Made by a program: the position numbers and the translations under genes. A stretch of 64,000 nucleotides of DNA from Asterias amurensis. Taxonomy: Eukaryota > Echinodermata > Asteroidea > Forcipulatida > Asteriidae. The notes below the pieces were generated by a model. It saw nothing but the letters and a program-made list of their open reading frames with translations, did no database searches and had not been told where the DNA came from. Below are positions 32,901 through 40,494 of this stretch, piece by piece (within the stretch, counting starts at the first letter, position 1; the number at the start of each line of letters is the position of its first letter). Where the stretch lies: assembly GCF_032118995.1 (NCBI RefSeq), contig NC_092654.1, positions 9,866,284-9,930,283 on the forward strand, in the 5' to 3' direction.

Positions 32901-35883
32901 GGATGATGAAGGTAAGCATAACTCCACTCATACACCTACTTTAAAGGCACTGGACACTTTTGGTAATTACTCAAAATAATTGTTAGCATGAAATCTTACT
33001 TGGTAACAAGCAATGGAGAGCTGTTAAAAGTATGAAACATTACGAGAAATGGCTTCCTCTGAAGTAACGTAGTTTTTGAGAAGAGGGTAATTTCTCACTC
33101 TAATAATAAAAGACTTTTATGCATCTAAAAGCACACACATTTTATTTCAAAGGGTGGTCAAGTTTTTGAGATATTGCAGAAAATCTGGAACGGTTATGCC
33201 CACGCAGAAAACAATCCGGTTTCCTTTTATGTACTATCTATTCTCTCTCTGTTTGATTTTGATATGGAAATGATGTTTTAGATTTGATTGATCCGAGTAT
33301 GATGAAGGTTCAAAAGTTGGTTGTACGGTGTATTTAAAGTAGAATATTAAAATGAATTTACTCCGAAACTTCCAATAGTTTGTTTTCATATCCATGATGT
33401 AGTTTGAGTGACTTTCTAACTGTTCTTATTTTAGAGGTTTTTCTTTAAATTTGATAAACAAGTAATGTTTTTTATTTGACACAATAGGTCATTTGGACTC
33501 AATGTTACGAAGCCTTGTTGTTCGTGTTATGGGACGTAATGGCCACCCCCATGCCATCGAGGAAGCCAAGAAACAGTTCAAGAGTCATTGTGCAGGAGGA
33601 GAGCAGATACCAGCCGACCTCAGGGCACCAGTTTATCAGACCGTCTTGGCCCATGGAGATGAGGCAACCTTTGAAGAGATGCTGAAGGTAACTTTGGCTG
33701 TGTTTGAGTTATTGGCTTCAGCTATGACTACGGCTAGATTTCCGTGTCATCATGCGTTGAAGTATAGGACATCCTTAGCAACAGACTTAACAACAGCGGT
33801 AGTCGTAGCTGTAGCCGCCAATTCGGATACGGCTAGCAGCAGGCACAAGGAAGGAAAATAGGTCTGGTCTGCTTCCGCGTTTGCAGTTTTTATTATAGAA
33901 ACAAAACATTACAGGGGCCAGACCATTTGCCGAGGCTGGTGGTGCCAAGGCTGGTGTAAAACCAGTTCAGTTTACAATGCAACACACTCCTCCGATACAT
34001 TTTGCTACATTCAGCAGATTTTTCTTTTAGCAGGGTTGTCATTTCAACTATGTTGCATTTTGCTACATTTAGCAGGGTTTGTTTCAACTGTGTTGCATTT
34101 TGCTGTATTTAGCAGGCTGTCTAGAAGACACATGATTGGGGTTAGAGTTGAGTGGACATAATCTCTCATCGTTTTGTTTCTTCACCTTCAGCTTTTCAGA
34201 GCACAAGATCTTCCTGAGGAGAAGGAGCGCATCTTAAGAAATCTTGGAGCTGTCAGTAACCCAGCCATGATGCAAAGAGTCTTGGACTTCTCCCTCACAG
34301 TAAGTCAATCAGAGACTATCTAGATTTATATAGATGCTAAAAATTACCTTTAAAAAGAAATTATGAAAGCTTGCCAACAACACAAGGCTGGACGACCATA
34401 AGGTGAGGACTTCACTTAACTGATTTGGGCTGTCTCTCATTAACAGGATGAAGTCCGTGCTCAAGACACAGTGTTTGTTATCGGTGGAGTGACGGGTACC
34501 AAGGAAGGTCAGGCCTTAGCGTGGGAATTCCTGCAGAAGAATTGGAAGGAGCTGATAACACGTTACTCAAGTGGCTTCTTACTCTCCAGAGTTGTACAGG
34601 TATGTCATGAATAAAATGTTCCCCTCCCATACCCCCCCCTCCCCACCCCCCACCCCCTATTTCTGGAGCTTCAATGATAAAACTAACAATTCTTTTTGAT
34701 AGTCGGATTGCATGATTAAAATATATTTTACTTTAAAGAGAAATTATACTTTTTTGGAACCATTTGATTGTTGTAATTCTATATTAATGTAGATATATAT
34801 AATCAAACTAACCTGTGAAAATTTAATTTCAACTGGTGGTTGTGTGTTTTTAGATATAGAATCCGGAGTGATTACGTCAACGCTGAAAAAATAATCCTTT
34901 ATCGGAATACACAATCTGAGAGATGATACTTTCAGTCACACTTCTCAGATTTAAATTCAAAATACTTTACTACGGAAAGCTGCTGTACAAATTGCCACGT
35001 TGGTCTTTATTGCAATTTATTTTAAGAGTGATTACCAAGTGGATACAGACCTTTTAAGATTCATTCCATGTTTTTTTTTTTTAAGTGAATCACTTGATGT
35101 TTACATTTGTAACAGACTGTGATTGTCTCCCGTGTATTTACAAATATTTGTGAAAATCTTTAAAAAGCCATGTCATAATTAGGCTATATACAGTCGACTC
35201 AGGCAATCTCCAATAAGAAAGCTCATTAACATTTAAGTTTCCTTATTTTCTTGGTGATGGTGAGGTACAGCTTAGAGGAATGTCTCTAGTGCTGCTGAAG
35301 TGTTCCTTGTGCATACATCTCACTTGGTTACCTCCAGGTTACCTGTAAAAGTTGCCCTGTGTGATAATGGCCTATATATCTCTGCATACATTGTTTAACC
35401 TGTGAAAGAAATAAAATCTTTAGTTAACTTGTCCCAAAATTTGAGAATGCCCTAGAATTCTTGTCTATAGATGAATTGCTCATAGTGTCATCGACCGCCA
35501 TATTTGATCATGAACAGCGGATAAGTGCAGGCATGTATGTACGTACTGCGTACAACTCTCAGCCAATGATAGCCTTTATACGTGTGTACATTTCATCAAA
35601 GACGGTAGTCAATGACATCATCTGCAATCCATCTTCATTGTAACTGTACTTCACTACTTTATCACTTGTTCTTATTTCTTCTGTGCCTTTACAGTATTGT
35701 ACTGAGGGTTTTGCCTCTGAAGAGAAAGCTTTGGATATTGAGACATTCTTCAAGACTCATGAGGCCCCTGCAGCAGAACGTACCATCAAGCAGTCGCTAG
35801 AAAACATTCGCCTCAGCGCTAAGTGGCTAGAACGTGACGCAGCCAGTATCCAAGCCTGGCTTAAGACCAAGTCCCAACTCTAA
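17794..35883 (+). CDS. NPEPPS: Puromycin-sensitive aminopeptidase, M1 family (complete gene, 17 coding exons)
   Basis: Zinc aminopeptidase that removes N-terminal residues from peptides, mainly in the cytosol. Exons: 17794-17916, 20582-20663, 21488-21687, 22503-22610, 23996-24193, 25333-25463, 25667-25737, 27427-27635, 28499-28603, 29428-29662, 30880-31019, 31634-31768, 32692-32911, 33488-33687, 34192-34299, 34447-34599, 35695-35883. They total 2607 nt, giving 868 residues, close to the roughly 875 of vertebrate PSA without its N-terminal extension. Motifs: GAMEN 270-274; zinc site H306-E307-L-A-H310 with third ligand E329 and catalytic E307; transition-state tyrosine Y392 in ISYSKG; ERAP1-type C-terminal domain from about 530. 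The chosen ATG starts [11 protein letters not shown], matching the family start, and is the first ATG of its frame. No signal peptide or membrane segment. Introns 5 and 10 contain tandem duplicates of exons 6 and 11. Confidence 0.97.
18085..18205. mobile_element. Small inverted-repeat element
   Basis: GTATGGCGCCACCACTTTTT at the left pairs with AAAGTGGTGGCGCCATAC at the right; about 120 bp, in PSA intron 1. Confidence 0.75.
18377..18510 (+). mobile_element. Repeat containing a tRNA-like segment, copy 1
   Basis: 18424-18489 can fold as a tRNA: GGCTAGA pairs with TCTAGTC, GCTC with GAGT, and CCGG with CCGG. The T arm is poor, there is no canonical T33, and the length is short, so it is a tRNA-derived repeat rather than a tRNA gene. 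Outer GAACAAAGA and TCTTTGTTC form an inverted pair. Confidence 0.55.
19110..19318. mobile_element. TTAA MITE family 1, half copy
   Basis: Only the right half, in PSA intron 1, ending TGTCCACTGCCTTTAA. Confidence 0.8.
19602..20001. mobile_element. TTAA MITE family 1, reverse orientation
   Basis: Full-length copy in PSA intron 1. Its right TTAA is also the left TTAA of the family 2 copy that follows. Confidence 0.85.
19998..20364. mobile_element. TTAA MITE family 2
   Basis: TTAA-AGCCATAGGACAC...GTCCAATGGCT termini. The interior shares the GACCAATTGAGC and TTTTCACAGGTTTGTTATTT blocks with family 1, so the two families are related. Confidence 0.8.
20582..20663 (+). CDS. NPEPPS: NPEPPS coding exon 2
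   Basis: Residues 42-68 and one base of D69 ([17 protein letters not shown]), the N-terminal beta sandwich. Acceptor TTTTGCAG, donor AAGG|GTACGT, phase 1. Confidence 0.92.
21488..21687 (+). CDS. NPEPPS: NPEPPS coding exon 3
   Basis: Residues 69-135, with [20 protein letters not shown], one of the most conserved blocks of PSA, ending AVTQFE. Acceptor CATTAG, donor GAG|GTCAGT, phase 0. Confidence 0.96.
22005..22226 (-). mobile_element. tRNA-derived SINE, copy 1
   Basis: On the minus strand the sequence has a tRNA-like head with a degenerate B box (GGTTCAAATCC) and an AGTCTAGTAAGTAAGACACTG A-box region. Same family as 31862-32105. Confidence 0.65.
22503..22610 (+). CDS. NPEPPS: NPEPPS coding exon 4
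   Basis: Residues 136-171: [20 protein letters not shown], the M1 signature ahead of the catalytic domain. Acceptor TTTACAG, donor ATG|GTGAGT, phase 0. Confidence 0.96.
22974..23170. mobile_element. MITE with CAATAGACCGATCC ends
   Basis: Inverted ends of about 28 bp (CAATAGACCGATCC, then AAGCTCCGCCC) match their complement at 23142-23170. CpG-rich interior. In PSA intron 4. Confidence 0.8.
23172..23313. mobile_element. MITE with TAAAGCCTG-TTCATACTTC ends, copy 1
   Basis: Starts TAAAGCCTGCTTCATACTTC and ends GAAGTATGAACCGGGCTTTA. It abuts the preceding MITE with one base between. Confidence 0.8.
23635..23805. mobile_element. MITE with TTAGGACGAGTAACTC palindrome, copy 1
   Basis: AGCCGTCGATTTCAC and GTGAACTCAACGGCT form the ends; the interior is self-complementary around TTAGGATTAATCTTAAG and GACTCGTCCTAAG. 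Confidence 0.7.
23996..24193 (+). CDS. NPEPPS: NPEPPS coding exon 5
   Basis: Residues 172-237, with [17 protein letters not shown] and [14 protein letters not shown]. Acceptor GTCTCAG, donor GAG|GTATGT, phase 0. Confidence 0.95.
24266..24420 (+). mobile_element. Possible tRNA-related SINE fragment
   Basis: TTGGCTCAGTGGTTTCTGTC resembles an A box, followed by CACCTCTGTGGACACC and TTTTGATACCTGG in B-box position. A related block occurs near 51220-51290 in the other orientation. Confidence 0.4.
25135..25160 (+). repeat. (CAA)n microsatellite
   Basis: About seven CAA units directly before the exon 6 tandem duplication. Confidence 0.9.
25169..25425 (+). repeat. 122-bp tandem duplication covering the intron 5 end and most of exon 6
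   Basis: The motif ACCASACTTTGCT recurs at 25169, 25291 and 25413, exactly 122 bp apart. The first unit holds a diverged exon 6 copy (25211-25314) with its own GATACAG acceptor and a possible GTACGT donor at 25315. It encodes [15 protein letters not shown], with substitutions D to N and Y to N, but not GAMEN. Confidence 0.9.
25333..25463 (+). CDS. NPEPPS: NPEPPS coding exon 6 (GAMEN)
   Basis: Residues 238-280 plus two bases of R281. Carries [21 protein letters not shown], with the GAMEN exopeptidase motif at 270-274 that holds the substrate N-terminus. Acceptor GATACAG, donor CAG|GTATGG, phase 2. A diverged partial copy sits 122 bp upstream. Confidence 0.96.
25667..25737 (+). CDS. NPEPPS: NPEPPS coding exon 7
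   Basis: Residues 281-304 plus one base of G305: [20 protein letters not shown], between GAMEN and the zinc site. Acceptor ATCAG, donor GTGG|GTAAGA, phase 1. Confidence 0.94.
25803..26092 (+). mobile_element. Structured repeat of about 290 bp, copy B
   Basis: Same family and orientation as 3407-3694, in PSA intron 7. Internal hairpins are retained. Confidence 0.75.
26374..26745. mobile_element. TTAA MITE family 2
   Basis: TTAAAGCCATTATACACTTT to GGTCCAATGGCTTTAA, in PSA intron 7, inverted relative to the 19998 copy. Confidence 0.85.
26768..26876. repeat. 109-bp foldback repeat
   Basis: GGTTTTCAACTAGTGGTTTA at the left and its complement at the right; inner pair AAGGCCTGGTTCTTG and CAAGAACCAGGCCT. 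Arms are about 50 bp. Confidence 0.85.
27427..27635 (+). CDS. NPEPPS: NPEPPS coding exon 8 (zinc site)
   Basis: Residues 305-374 with HELAH (306-310) and, 18 residues on, the third zinc ligand E329 in WLNEGFASW. Then [17 protein letters not shown]. Acceptor GCTGCAG, donor GAG|GTTAGT, phase 0. Confidence 0.97.
27657..28085 (-). mobile_element. tRNA-derived SINE of about 420 bp
   Basis: The minus strand begins GCGTGTCATAGCCTTGCAGT with AGAGCACCAGATTC, a tRNA-like head, and ends in CAAGGCGCTTTAAC-type sequence on the plus strand. The middle (TTTTACGTGCGTCACACAAC, GTCTTGCTTAAGGACAC) is a widespread deuterostome SINE body as I recall it. Located in PSA intron 8. Confidence 0.65.
28499..28603 (+). 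CDS. NPEPPS: NPEPPS coding exon 9
   Basis: Residues 375-409: [19 protein letters not shown], with catalytic tyrosine Y392 that stabilises the transition state. Acceptor CTTAAG, donor GAT|GTGAGT, phase 0. Confidence 0.96.
28757..28770. repeat. G homopolymer
   Basis: A run of about 13 G in PSA intron 9. A similar tract lies at 45291-45306. Confidence 0.9.
29146..29335. mobile_element. MITE with TAAAGCCTG-TTCATACTTC ends, copy 2
   Basis: TAAAGCCTGGTTCATACTTC to GAAGTATGAACCGGGTTTAA, in PSA intron 9. Interior CGAATATCGCTGCGAAAGGA is shared with copy 1. Confidence 0.85.
29428..29662 (+). CDS. NPEPPS: NPEPPS coding exon 10
   Basis: Residues 410-487 plus one base of G488: [33 protein letters not shown], the end of the catalytic domain and start of the linking beta domain. 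Acceptor CTTCTAG, donor GAAG|GTATAG, phase 1. Confidence 0.95.
29885..30000. repeat. TTTGAATTTGGAC-type low-complexity repeat
   Basis: Degenerate short units such as GGACTTTGAATTTGGACTTT in PSA intron 10. Confidence 0.8.
30282..30573 (+). mobile_element. Structured repeat of about 290 bp, copy C
   Basis: Same family and orientation, in PSA intron 10. It ends only about 6 bp before the 127-bp exon 11 array begins. Confidence 0.75.
30579..30960 (+). repeat. 127-bp tandem array around NPEPPS exon 11, three copies
   Basis: Acceptors TATAG|GAGAG occur at 30626, 30753 and 30880, spaced exactly 127 bp. Copies 1 and 2 are nearly identical and read in frame from exon 10 to a TGA 36 codons later. Copy 3 has extra substitutions and continues into the full exon. 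Confidence 0.93.
30880..31019 (+). CDS. NPEPPS: NPEPPS coding exon 11
   Basis: Residues 488-534: [18 protein letters not shown] through PDQWIK, the beta-sandwich domain III. This third copy of a 127-bp tandem array is the only one that keeps the full reading frame to a donor (AAA|GTAAGT, phase 0); the two upstream copies run into a stop. Confidence 0.93.
31070..31385 (-). mobile_element. tRNA-derived SINE
   Basis: Minus strand starts GCATAGCCAAGTGGTCTAGT with GCCAGACCCAAGC, tRNA-like, and TTTTGAATCCCCGTC near the B box. Located in PSA intron 11. A short tail of the same family recurs at 34395-34435. Confidence 0.65.
31634..31768 (+). CDS. NPEPPS: NPEPPS coding exon 12
   Basis: Residues 535-579: [20 protein letters not shown] and [14 protein letters not shown], the start of the ERAP1-like helical C-terminal domain. 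Acceptor TCAATAG, donor TTG|GTACGT, phase 0. Confidence 0.96.
31862..32105 (-). mobile_element. tRNA-derived SINE, copy 2
   Basis: Minus strand carries a perfect B box GGTTCGAATCC with TAGTCTAGTTGGTAAGACAC upstream as the A-box region, followed by a body shared with 22005-22226. It is in PSA intron 12. Too diverged in the acceptor region for a functional tRNA. Confidence 0.75.
32692..32911 (+). CDS. NPEPPS: NPEPPS coding exon 13
   Basis: Residues 580-652 plus one base of G653: [20 protein letters not shown] and [13 protein letters not shown] in the helical repeat domain. Acceptor CTTACAG, donor GAAG|GTAAGC, phase 1. Confidence 0.95.
32941..33145. mobile_element. TTAA MITE family 1, truncated
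   Basis: Starts TTAAAGGCACTGGACACTTT only 29 bp after exon 13 and is lost after about 205 bp. Confidence 0.8.
33488..33687 (+). CDS. NPEPPS: NPEPPS coding exon 14
   Basis: Residues 653-719: [18 protein letters not shown] and [20 protein letters not shown]. Acceptor ACAATAG, donor AAG|GTAACT, phase 0. HEAT-like helices of the C-terminal domain. Confidence 0.95.
34192..34299 (+). CDS. NPEPPS: NPEPPS coding exon 15
   Basis: Residues 720-755: [20 protein letters not shown]. Acceptor CCTTCAG, donor ACA|GTAAGT, phase 0. Confidence 0.95.
34447..34599 (+). CDS. NPEPPS: NPEPPS coding exon 16
   Basis: Residues 756-806: [20 protein letters not shown] and [12 protein letters not shown], conserved in PSA. 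Acceptor TTAACAG, donor CAG|GTATGT, phase 0. Confidence 0.96.
35695..35883 (+). CDS. NPEPPS: NPEPPS coding exon 17 and stop
   Basis: Residues 807-868 and [23 protein letters not shown], then [20 protein letters not shown], ending KSQL. Acceptor CTTTACAG. This matches the usual PSA C-terminus. Confidence 0.96.
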   Translation, partial: YCTEGFASEEKALDIETFFKTHEAPAAERTIKQSLENIRLSAKWLERDAASIQAWLKTKSQL

Positions 35884-36199
35884 TCATCAAACAGTCAAAA
35901 TGGATGTCAGTTTTCCAAAGTTGGTCTAAGGGTCGAGATTGGTTCTGAACCAAATTCCAACTTCCAGTTCTGATTTTCAGTGTGGAGACTTGGAAACTTG
36001 ATTTTGTACTTGCTCAAATGGTTGATAACAATTTCTTTTTCCCCTGAAATTTCATAGCGGTTTAAAACCACAATTTACTTTGTTCTTATTATCAAACTTA
36101 TGTCTTATACAAACAATTATTAAGCAACTATATCAAAATTATCGCCTTTAATTAGGGACAACAGAATACATCATGAAAAAAAGAGTTTTCAAGTAAGCC

Positions 36200-36205
36200 A
36201 ATAAA
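36200..36205 (+). promoter_or_regulatory. Candidate proximal poly(A) signal of NPEPPS
   Basis: AATAAA about 320 nt past the PSA stop codon. A distal pair lies near 37392-37418, so alternative 3' UTR lengths are possible. Confidence 0.3.
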
Positions 36206-36570
36206 TTTAATGTCACCTAAACTTTGAAAGTTTGGGAGACAAAGGATTAGAAAGACAGCTTAGTGGTAAGAAACAATGATATTTATAATTTGGGAGGCAA
36301 ATCATCGCTACTCAAAGCTGAGAAGTTGTGTTGTAAGGGACGCGGCTACAACATGGTCAAGTTCCAGGCATGCATGCAAGGGTGCTTACGGCAACCACCC
36401 CATATAAGACCACGGAGCACAGTTTGACAATTTCCCTAAAATACTATCTCAATTGAAATGATTGTTATCCTGATCAGGGACATCTTGCTGATTTTTTTTT
36501 TCAAGTGAAAACTTAGCTTGTGAAAACATGGATAAGAGTTTTGCCTAGTACTAGAGGCACCAATTGACTC

Positions 36571-36745
36571 TTAAGGCCAGTTTATAGTCGGTCGCGCGAT
36601 GATCGTGCGATGGTCGGATGATAGAAATCTTAATGCGTGATCAAAAAAAGACACAGTTTTAGGCCTCAGCGATTACTATAAACTGTGTCCTGCGGCCAAA
36701 TTTCCATCGCGTACCATCGCGCGACCGACTATAAACCGGCCTTTA
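36571..36745. mobile_element. MITE with GTTTATAGTCGGTCGCGCGA ends
   Basis: AAGGCCAGTTTATAGTCGGT and CGCGCGATG at the left match their complement at the right. The left flank is TTAA and the right is TTTA. It lies in the PSA 3' region between the two poly(A) candidates. Confidence 0.8.
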
Positions 36746-37391
36746 GGGAGTCTAGAAAAACTGGCCTCTATATATCAGAGTTGTCAAAAGCTGTCTTGAT
36801 ATAAAATTGAGATGGTCAGTGACAAATTTAAAATGTAGATGGAGCAAATGATGAGCACATGTAGTCTCCTTATCAAGTGAATTTACAAATGGTTAACGAC
36901 CATAGCTGTTCTAGATGTTGCTAATGAACAAGTTGTTATGGTAATTAACTGCAAACAAATATTCATTACGTTTAACAAAATTAATTCCAGGAGCTTTTTG
37001 ATAACGAGAGTAATTATGTACACAGAAATTGTTGCACACTGTTTGTTTTTACAAGTGCAAATTTGACGATTTTTACTTTTCATCAAGTTCTTATTTTTTG
37101 CGAGTGCAAGCTGAAAATTAACAGTTTGTCACCATTTTGTTTTCCTTTGCGTGGAATTGTTCAGTGTTTGGACGTAAATGATGACGCGGAAATTATAATC
37201 AAAAAGTAATTTGTCACGATCATTCTGTAATTGACCAAAAATAATGTGTGATATGCTAATACAATCGGCAACCTGATACCAAATGTTGTCTATAATAATT
37301 GATTGAAATGGTTACAAAACGTTTATTTCAGATGTGTGTACAAGTGGATTTATTGACCACTAGGTGGTAATCATGCTTTACTTCAAATCGA

Positions 37392-37418
37392 AATAAAATC
37401 ATTCATTCTGGAAATAAA
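37392..37418 (+). promoter_or_regulatory. Candidate distal poly(A) signals of NPEPPS
   Basis: Two AATAAA hexamers at 37392-37397 and 37413-37418, followed by a TG/T-rich stretch (TTTTGTGTGTTG) of the kind seen downstream of cleavage sites. This would give a 3' UTR of about 1.5 kb. Confidence 0.4.
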
Positions 37419-37527
37419 CATTTTGTGTGTTGTAGTTTATTTGAATTGTATTTAGTTTATTTTGGGTAAGGTGGTGGCAGTCTGGCAGAGCAAGGCTTTA
37501 TGATGAAGACGTCCGTCTGTCAGTCTG

Positions 37528-37883
37528 TTAAAGACACTGGACACGTTTTGTAACGTGTCAAAGACCAGCCTTCTCACTTGGTGTATCTCAACATATGCAT
37601 AAAATAACAAATCTGTTATTATAAATATTGGTCATCGAAGTCACAAGAGAATAATGGAAGAAACCCTTGTATTCTTGCACAAATGTGCTTTACATGCCCG
37701 ACAAAAAACATCAGATCTGAAGTCTTTTTTTATTTGAGTGAAAAATGACCTCTTTCTCGAAAACTAAATTACTTCTGCAAGAGACGTTTTCCACAATGTT
37801 TTATGCTAACAATAGCTCTCCATTGCTCGTTGTATGCTAACAATTGTTTTTAAGTAATTGCCAATAGTGTCCTGTGCCTTTAA
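37528..37883. mobile_element. TTAA MITE family 1
   Basis: Full copy from TTAAAGACACTGGACACG to TGTCCTGTGCCTTTAA, just beyond the likely PSA 3' end. Confidence 0.85.
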
Positions 37884-38065
37884 GTTTATGCTTTGAAATT
37901 TTTGGGTGATTTTGAAAAACCCACAGTAAGCCATAATACAGTGACAGAGTCATCTCAACCATTAACAAGGGGAAGTCTTATAACTCTTTCAAACAACTGT
38001 TTAAATGCACACCTCATTTAATAGTAGTCCACCAGAAGATAAGTGGAAACTTCGTGCACTTCTTA

Positions 38066-38428
38066 CATACAGTGGACACTATTGGTAATTACTCAAAATA
38101 AATGTTAGCATAAAAACTTACTTGGTAACAAGCAATGGAGAGCTATTGATAGTATAAAACATTGTGACAAACTGCTCCTTCTGAAGTAACGTAGTTTTCG
38201 AGAAAGAATTAATTTTCCACTAAAATATTTGAATTTGATTTCGAGACCGCAAAATCAAGCATCTGAAAGCACACAACTTCGTGTGTCGGTTTTTTTCTTC
38301 CATTATTATCTCGTAACTTCGACGACCAATAGAGTTCAAATTTTCACGCTTGTTATTTTGTGAATTTGAGATACACCAAGTGAGAAGACTAGTTTTTGAC
38401 AATTACTAAAGGTGTCCATTGTCTTTAA
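38066..38428. mobile_element. TTAA MITE family 1
   Basis: Nearly complete copy; the left TTAAAGG is damaged and the right end is GTCCATTGTCTTTAA. Confidence 0.8.
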
Positions 38429-38877
38429 GTAAAAGCATGGGCCTACCCAACTTGACGCACGTATTTTGTAACGAAAACCATGTGAAAATTAGATTTAGTG
38501 CCACAATTTGAAATGGCCATGGTGGTAATTTTGCATCAAATATAGGAAGTAATAAGAAGTCTAAAATCTACAAACCGTGTCTTTTTGTTCGTTTGTAGGG
38601 TCTAAAGCAGTCGAAAGCATCAAACTTTCATGTCTTTCGTTTTCAAAATGGCAGTAATTTTGTTCGAAACGGTGGCAACAGTTCTCAACATAGTTAATAA
38701 CAACGTGATGTAAAAGTTGTAATTTTCTTATTTGGGTGTTTATATATAGGTTTGAAGAGTCTAACGGGTCAAAAGAAATTTTAAAGGGGTAACATTTTGA
38801 GGTGTCCCATTTTTAAAATGGCGGCCATAATTTGGTTTGGCGGCCATTTCGAATAATGATACCATACCTATGGAATA

Positions 38878-39611
38878 TGTGATGCAATGTCGTGAAACAA
38901 ATCGCGAATATATGCGCACACGTATACAATATCGTGAAACAATTCGCGAATATGTGCACACACGTATGCAATGTCGTGAAACAATTCGCGAATATGTGCG
39001 CACACGTATGCAATGTCGTATGCAATCTCGTGAACCAAATCGTGAATATGTGCGCACACGTATGCAATTTCGTGAACCAAATCGTGAATATGTGCGCACA
39101 CGAGTGTGATTTGTTTTGCAATGTCGTGAATTTTATTGCATACCATGTTGCATACCATTAGGATGATGTCAGTTGTGGATAATTTGTTACCGATCTGTGG
39201 CGAGTACTGTGGCGCTACAGCAGGCTCCCTCTGTAAAGCATGTGTATACCCAGGAACTTGGCACCAGGCCAAGGACGACCACACGCCTCGCTTGCCTCAC
39301 AACAAAGACTACTGCTGCAATGACTACCGCTTATCTCACTGTTGGAAACAAACCCCCCAGATCATTAGACATTTTAATTATTCAAAGGTATGCAACATGG
39401 TATGCAATAAAATTCACGACATCGCAAATAATATTCGCAGACGTGTGCGCACATATTCGCGAATTGTTTCACGACATTGCATACGTGTGCGCACTTATTC
39501 GCGAATTGTTTCACGACATTGCATACGTGTGCGCACATATTTGCGAATTGTTTCACGACATTGCATACGTGTGCGCACATATTCGCGAGTTGTTTCACGA
39601 CATTTTTCACA
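38878..39611. mobile_element. Foldback element with 42-bp minisatellite arms
   Basis: The left arm (38878-39157) has five units of exactly 42 bp starting CGTGAAAC at 38891, 38933, 38975, 39029 and 39071. The right arm (39387-39611) has the same unit in reverse complement, about four copies. A perfect 29-bp inverted pair closes the inner ends (39129-39157 with 39387-39415). Each unit contains the palindromes TTCGCGAA and TGTGCGCACA. The 229-bp loop is GC-richer and non-repetitive. Foldback elements with tandem-repeat arms are known in animals, including the TU elements of sea urchins, so a relative is plausible. No target-site duplication was found. Confidence 0.8.
39168..39360 (+). other. GC-rich open segment with eight cysteines in the foldback loop
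   Basis: Within a 186-codon open frame, the loop alone reads ICGEYCGATAGSLCKACVYP onward to DYCCNDYRLSHCWK. Third codon positions are mostly C or G, unlike the AT-rich surroundings, which suggests captured coding sequence. I do not recognise the domain. The frame runs on into the minisatellite arm, so this is not a normal gene as it stands. The adjacent frame is also open for 214 codons. Confidence 0.35.
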
Positions 39612-39644
39612 ACACGCTTGTCTGTTTCCAGTTGTGCGCGTGCG

Positions 39645-40359
39645 TAGCCTTGCTCAAGGCAGTCGCATTATTCGCTCCGAAAAGACGCAGCTGTAAACCC
39701 ACCCGCCGTATACCCTGTGCATGGTGTGTGCGATCACACCGAATGACCCACCCGTATACACACTGTCACATCGCACGAATACTGTTCACACAAGTCATCG
39801 CACTCGTACACCACTAACCGCATGCGGAGGCCGTCAGGCCGACAGCCTTGTCGGGTCTGTATCTTCCCGTTTTAATGTGTTGTATTGAAAAAATTCCAAT
39901 AGTGGACGAAATTGGGGGGGGGGGGCTCTAGGATATGCTAGTATGCAGCTCATGAATATGTATATCGTTCGTCAGACCTATCAGACAACACAGGATGTGA
40001 GGCAAATGAATCATTCATTTTGACGTCCAATCACACACGCCTATCATGCTCGCTGAGCGTCCGTGGTGGTGGTGTGTGAAGATGTAGACATGTCTCATCT
40101 TTCGCGGGCATTATGGTAATGAGCTAAACGTGGGAACTCTTCGCTTATTATAGTAATGAGGTCAGTGGCTTCAACACAGACCCTACAAGGCTGTCGGCCT
40201 GACGGCCTCCGCATGCGGATAGTGTACGGGGGCATCGTGTCGTGCGATGTTACGCACAGTGAATACGGGTGGGTTTTACGCACAGTGAATACGGGTGGGT
40301 TTTTATACAGCGGCGGTCTTTTTTCGGTGTGAATAATTCGACTGCCTTGAGCAAGGCTA
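39645..40359. mobile_element. Mutator-like nonautonomous element, copy 1
   Basis: Starts TAGCCTTGCTCAAGGCAGTC and ends in its reverse complement. The inverted repeats continue imperfectly for about 200 bp, including the CCGCATGCGGAGGCCGTCAG blocks at both ends. No transposase frame. It is 715 bp and highly similar to the copy at 55177. The flanks show no 9-bp duplication, unlike copy 2, so its left or right side has been rearranged. Confidence 0.75.
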
Positions 40360-40494
40360 CCAAGACGATGGTAGCTTGCACAGTGTAGTCTAAATTTCGA
40401 GCCGTCCACGTAACTAAATCATACCGTGGCGGGCGCGCTTTGGCGATTCAACCGCGCGTAGTACACTATCCAGAATCAAGCACCATCGTCTTGG
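40360..40494. repeat. 135-bp inverted repeat abutting Mutator-like copy 1
   Basis: CCAAGACGATGGTAGCTTG at 40360-40378 pairs with its near-reverse complement at 40477-40494. The middle is CpG-rich. It begins at the base after the transposon end. Confidence 0.7.

Larger units (their letters stand above)
35884..37450 (+). other. Probable NPEPPS 3' UTR
   Basis: AT-rich and without coding signal, up to the distal poly(A) candidates. It includes the MITE at 36571-36745. Confidence 0.4.

Noticed and set aside
38891..39112. CRISPR-like array
   Set aside because: The 42-bp units are contiguous with no unique spacers, and the host is an animal.
38761..39284. Several overlapping 90-138 codon frames on both strands
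   Set aside because: They arise because the 42-bp unit is a multiple of three and stop-free in several frames; they are shadows of the repeat. Only the loop composition is unusual.
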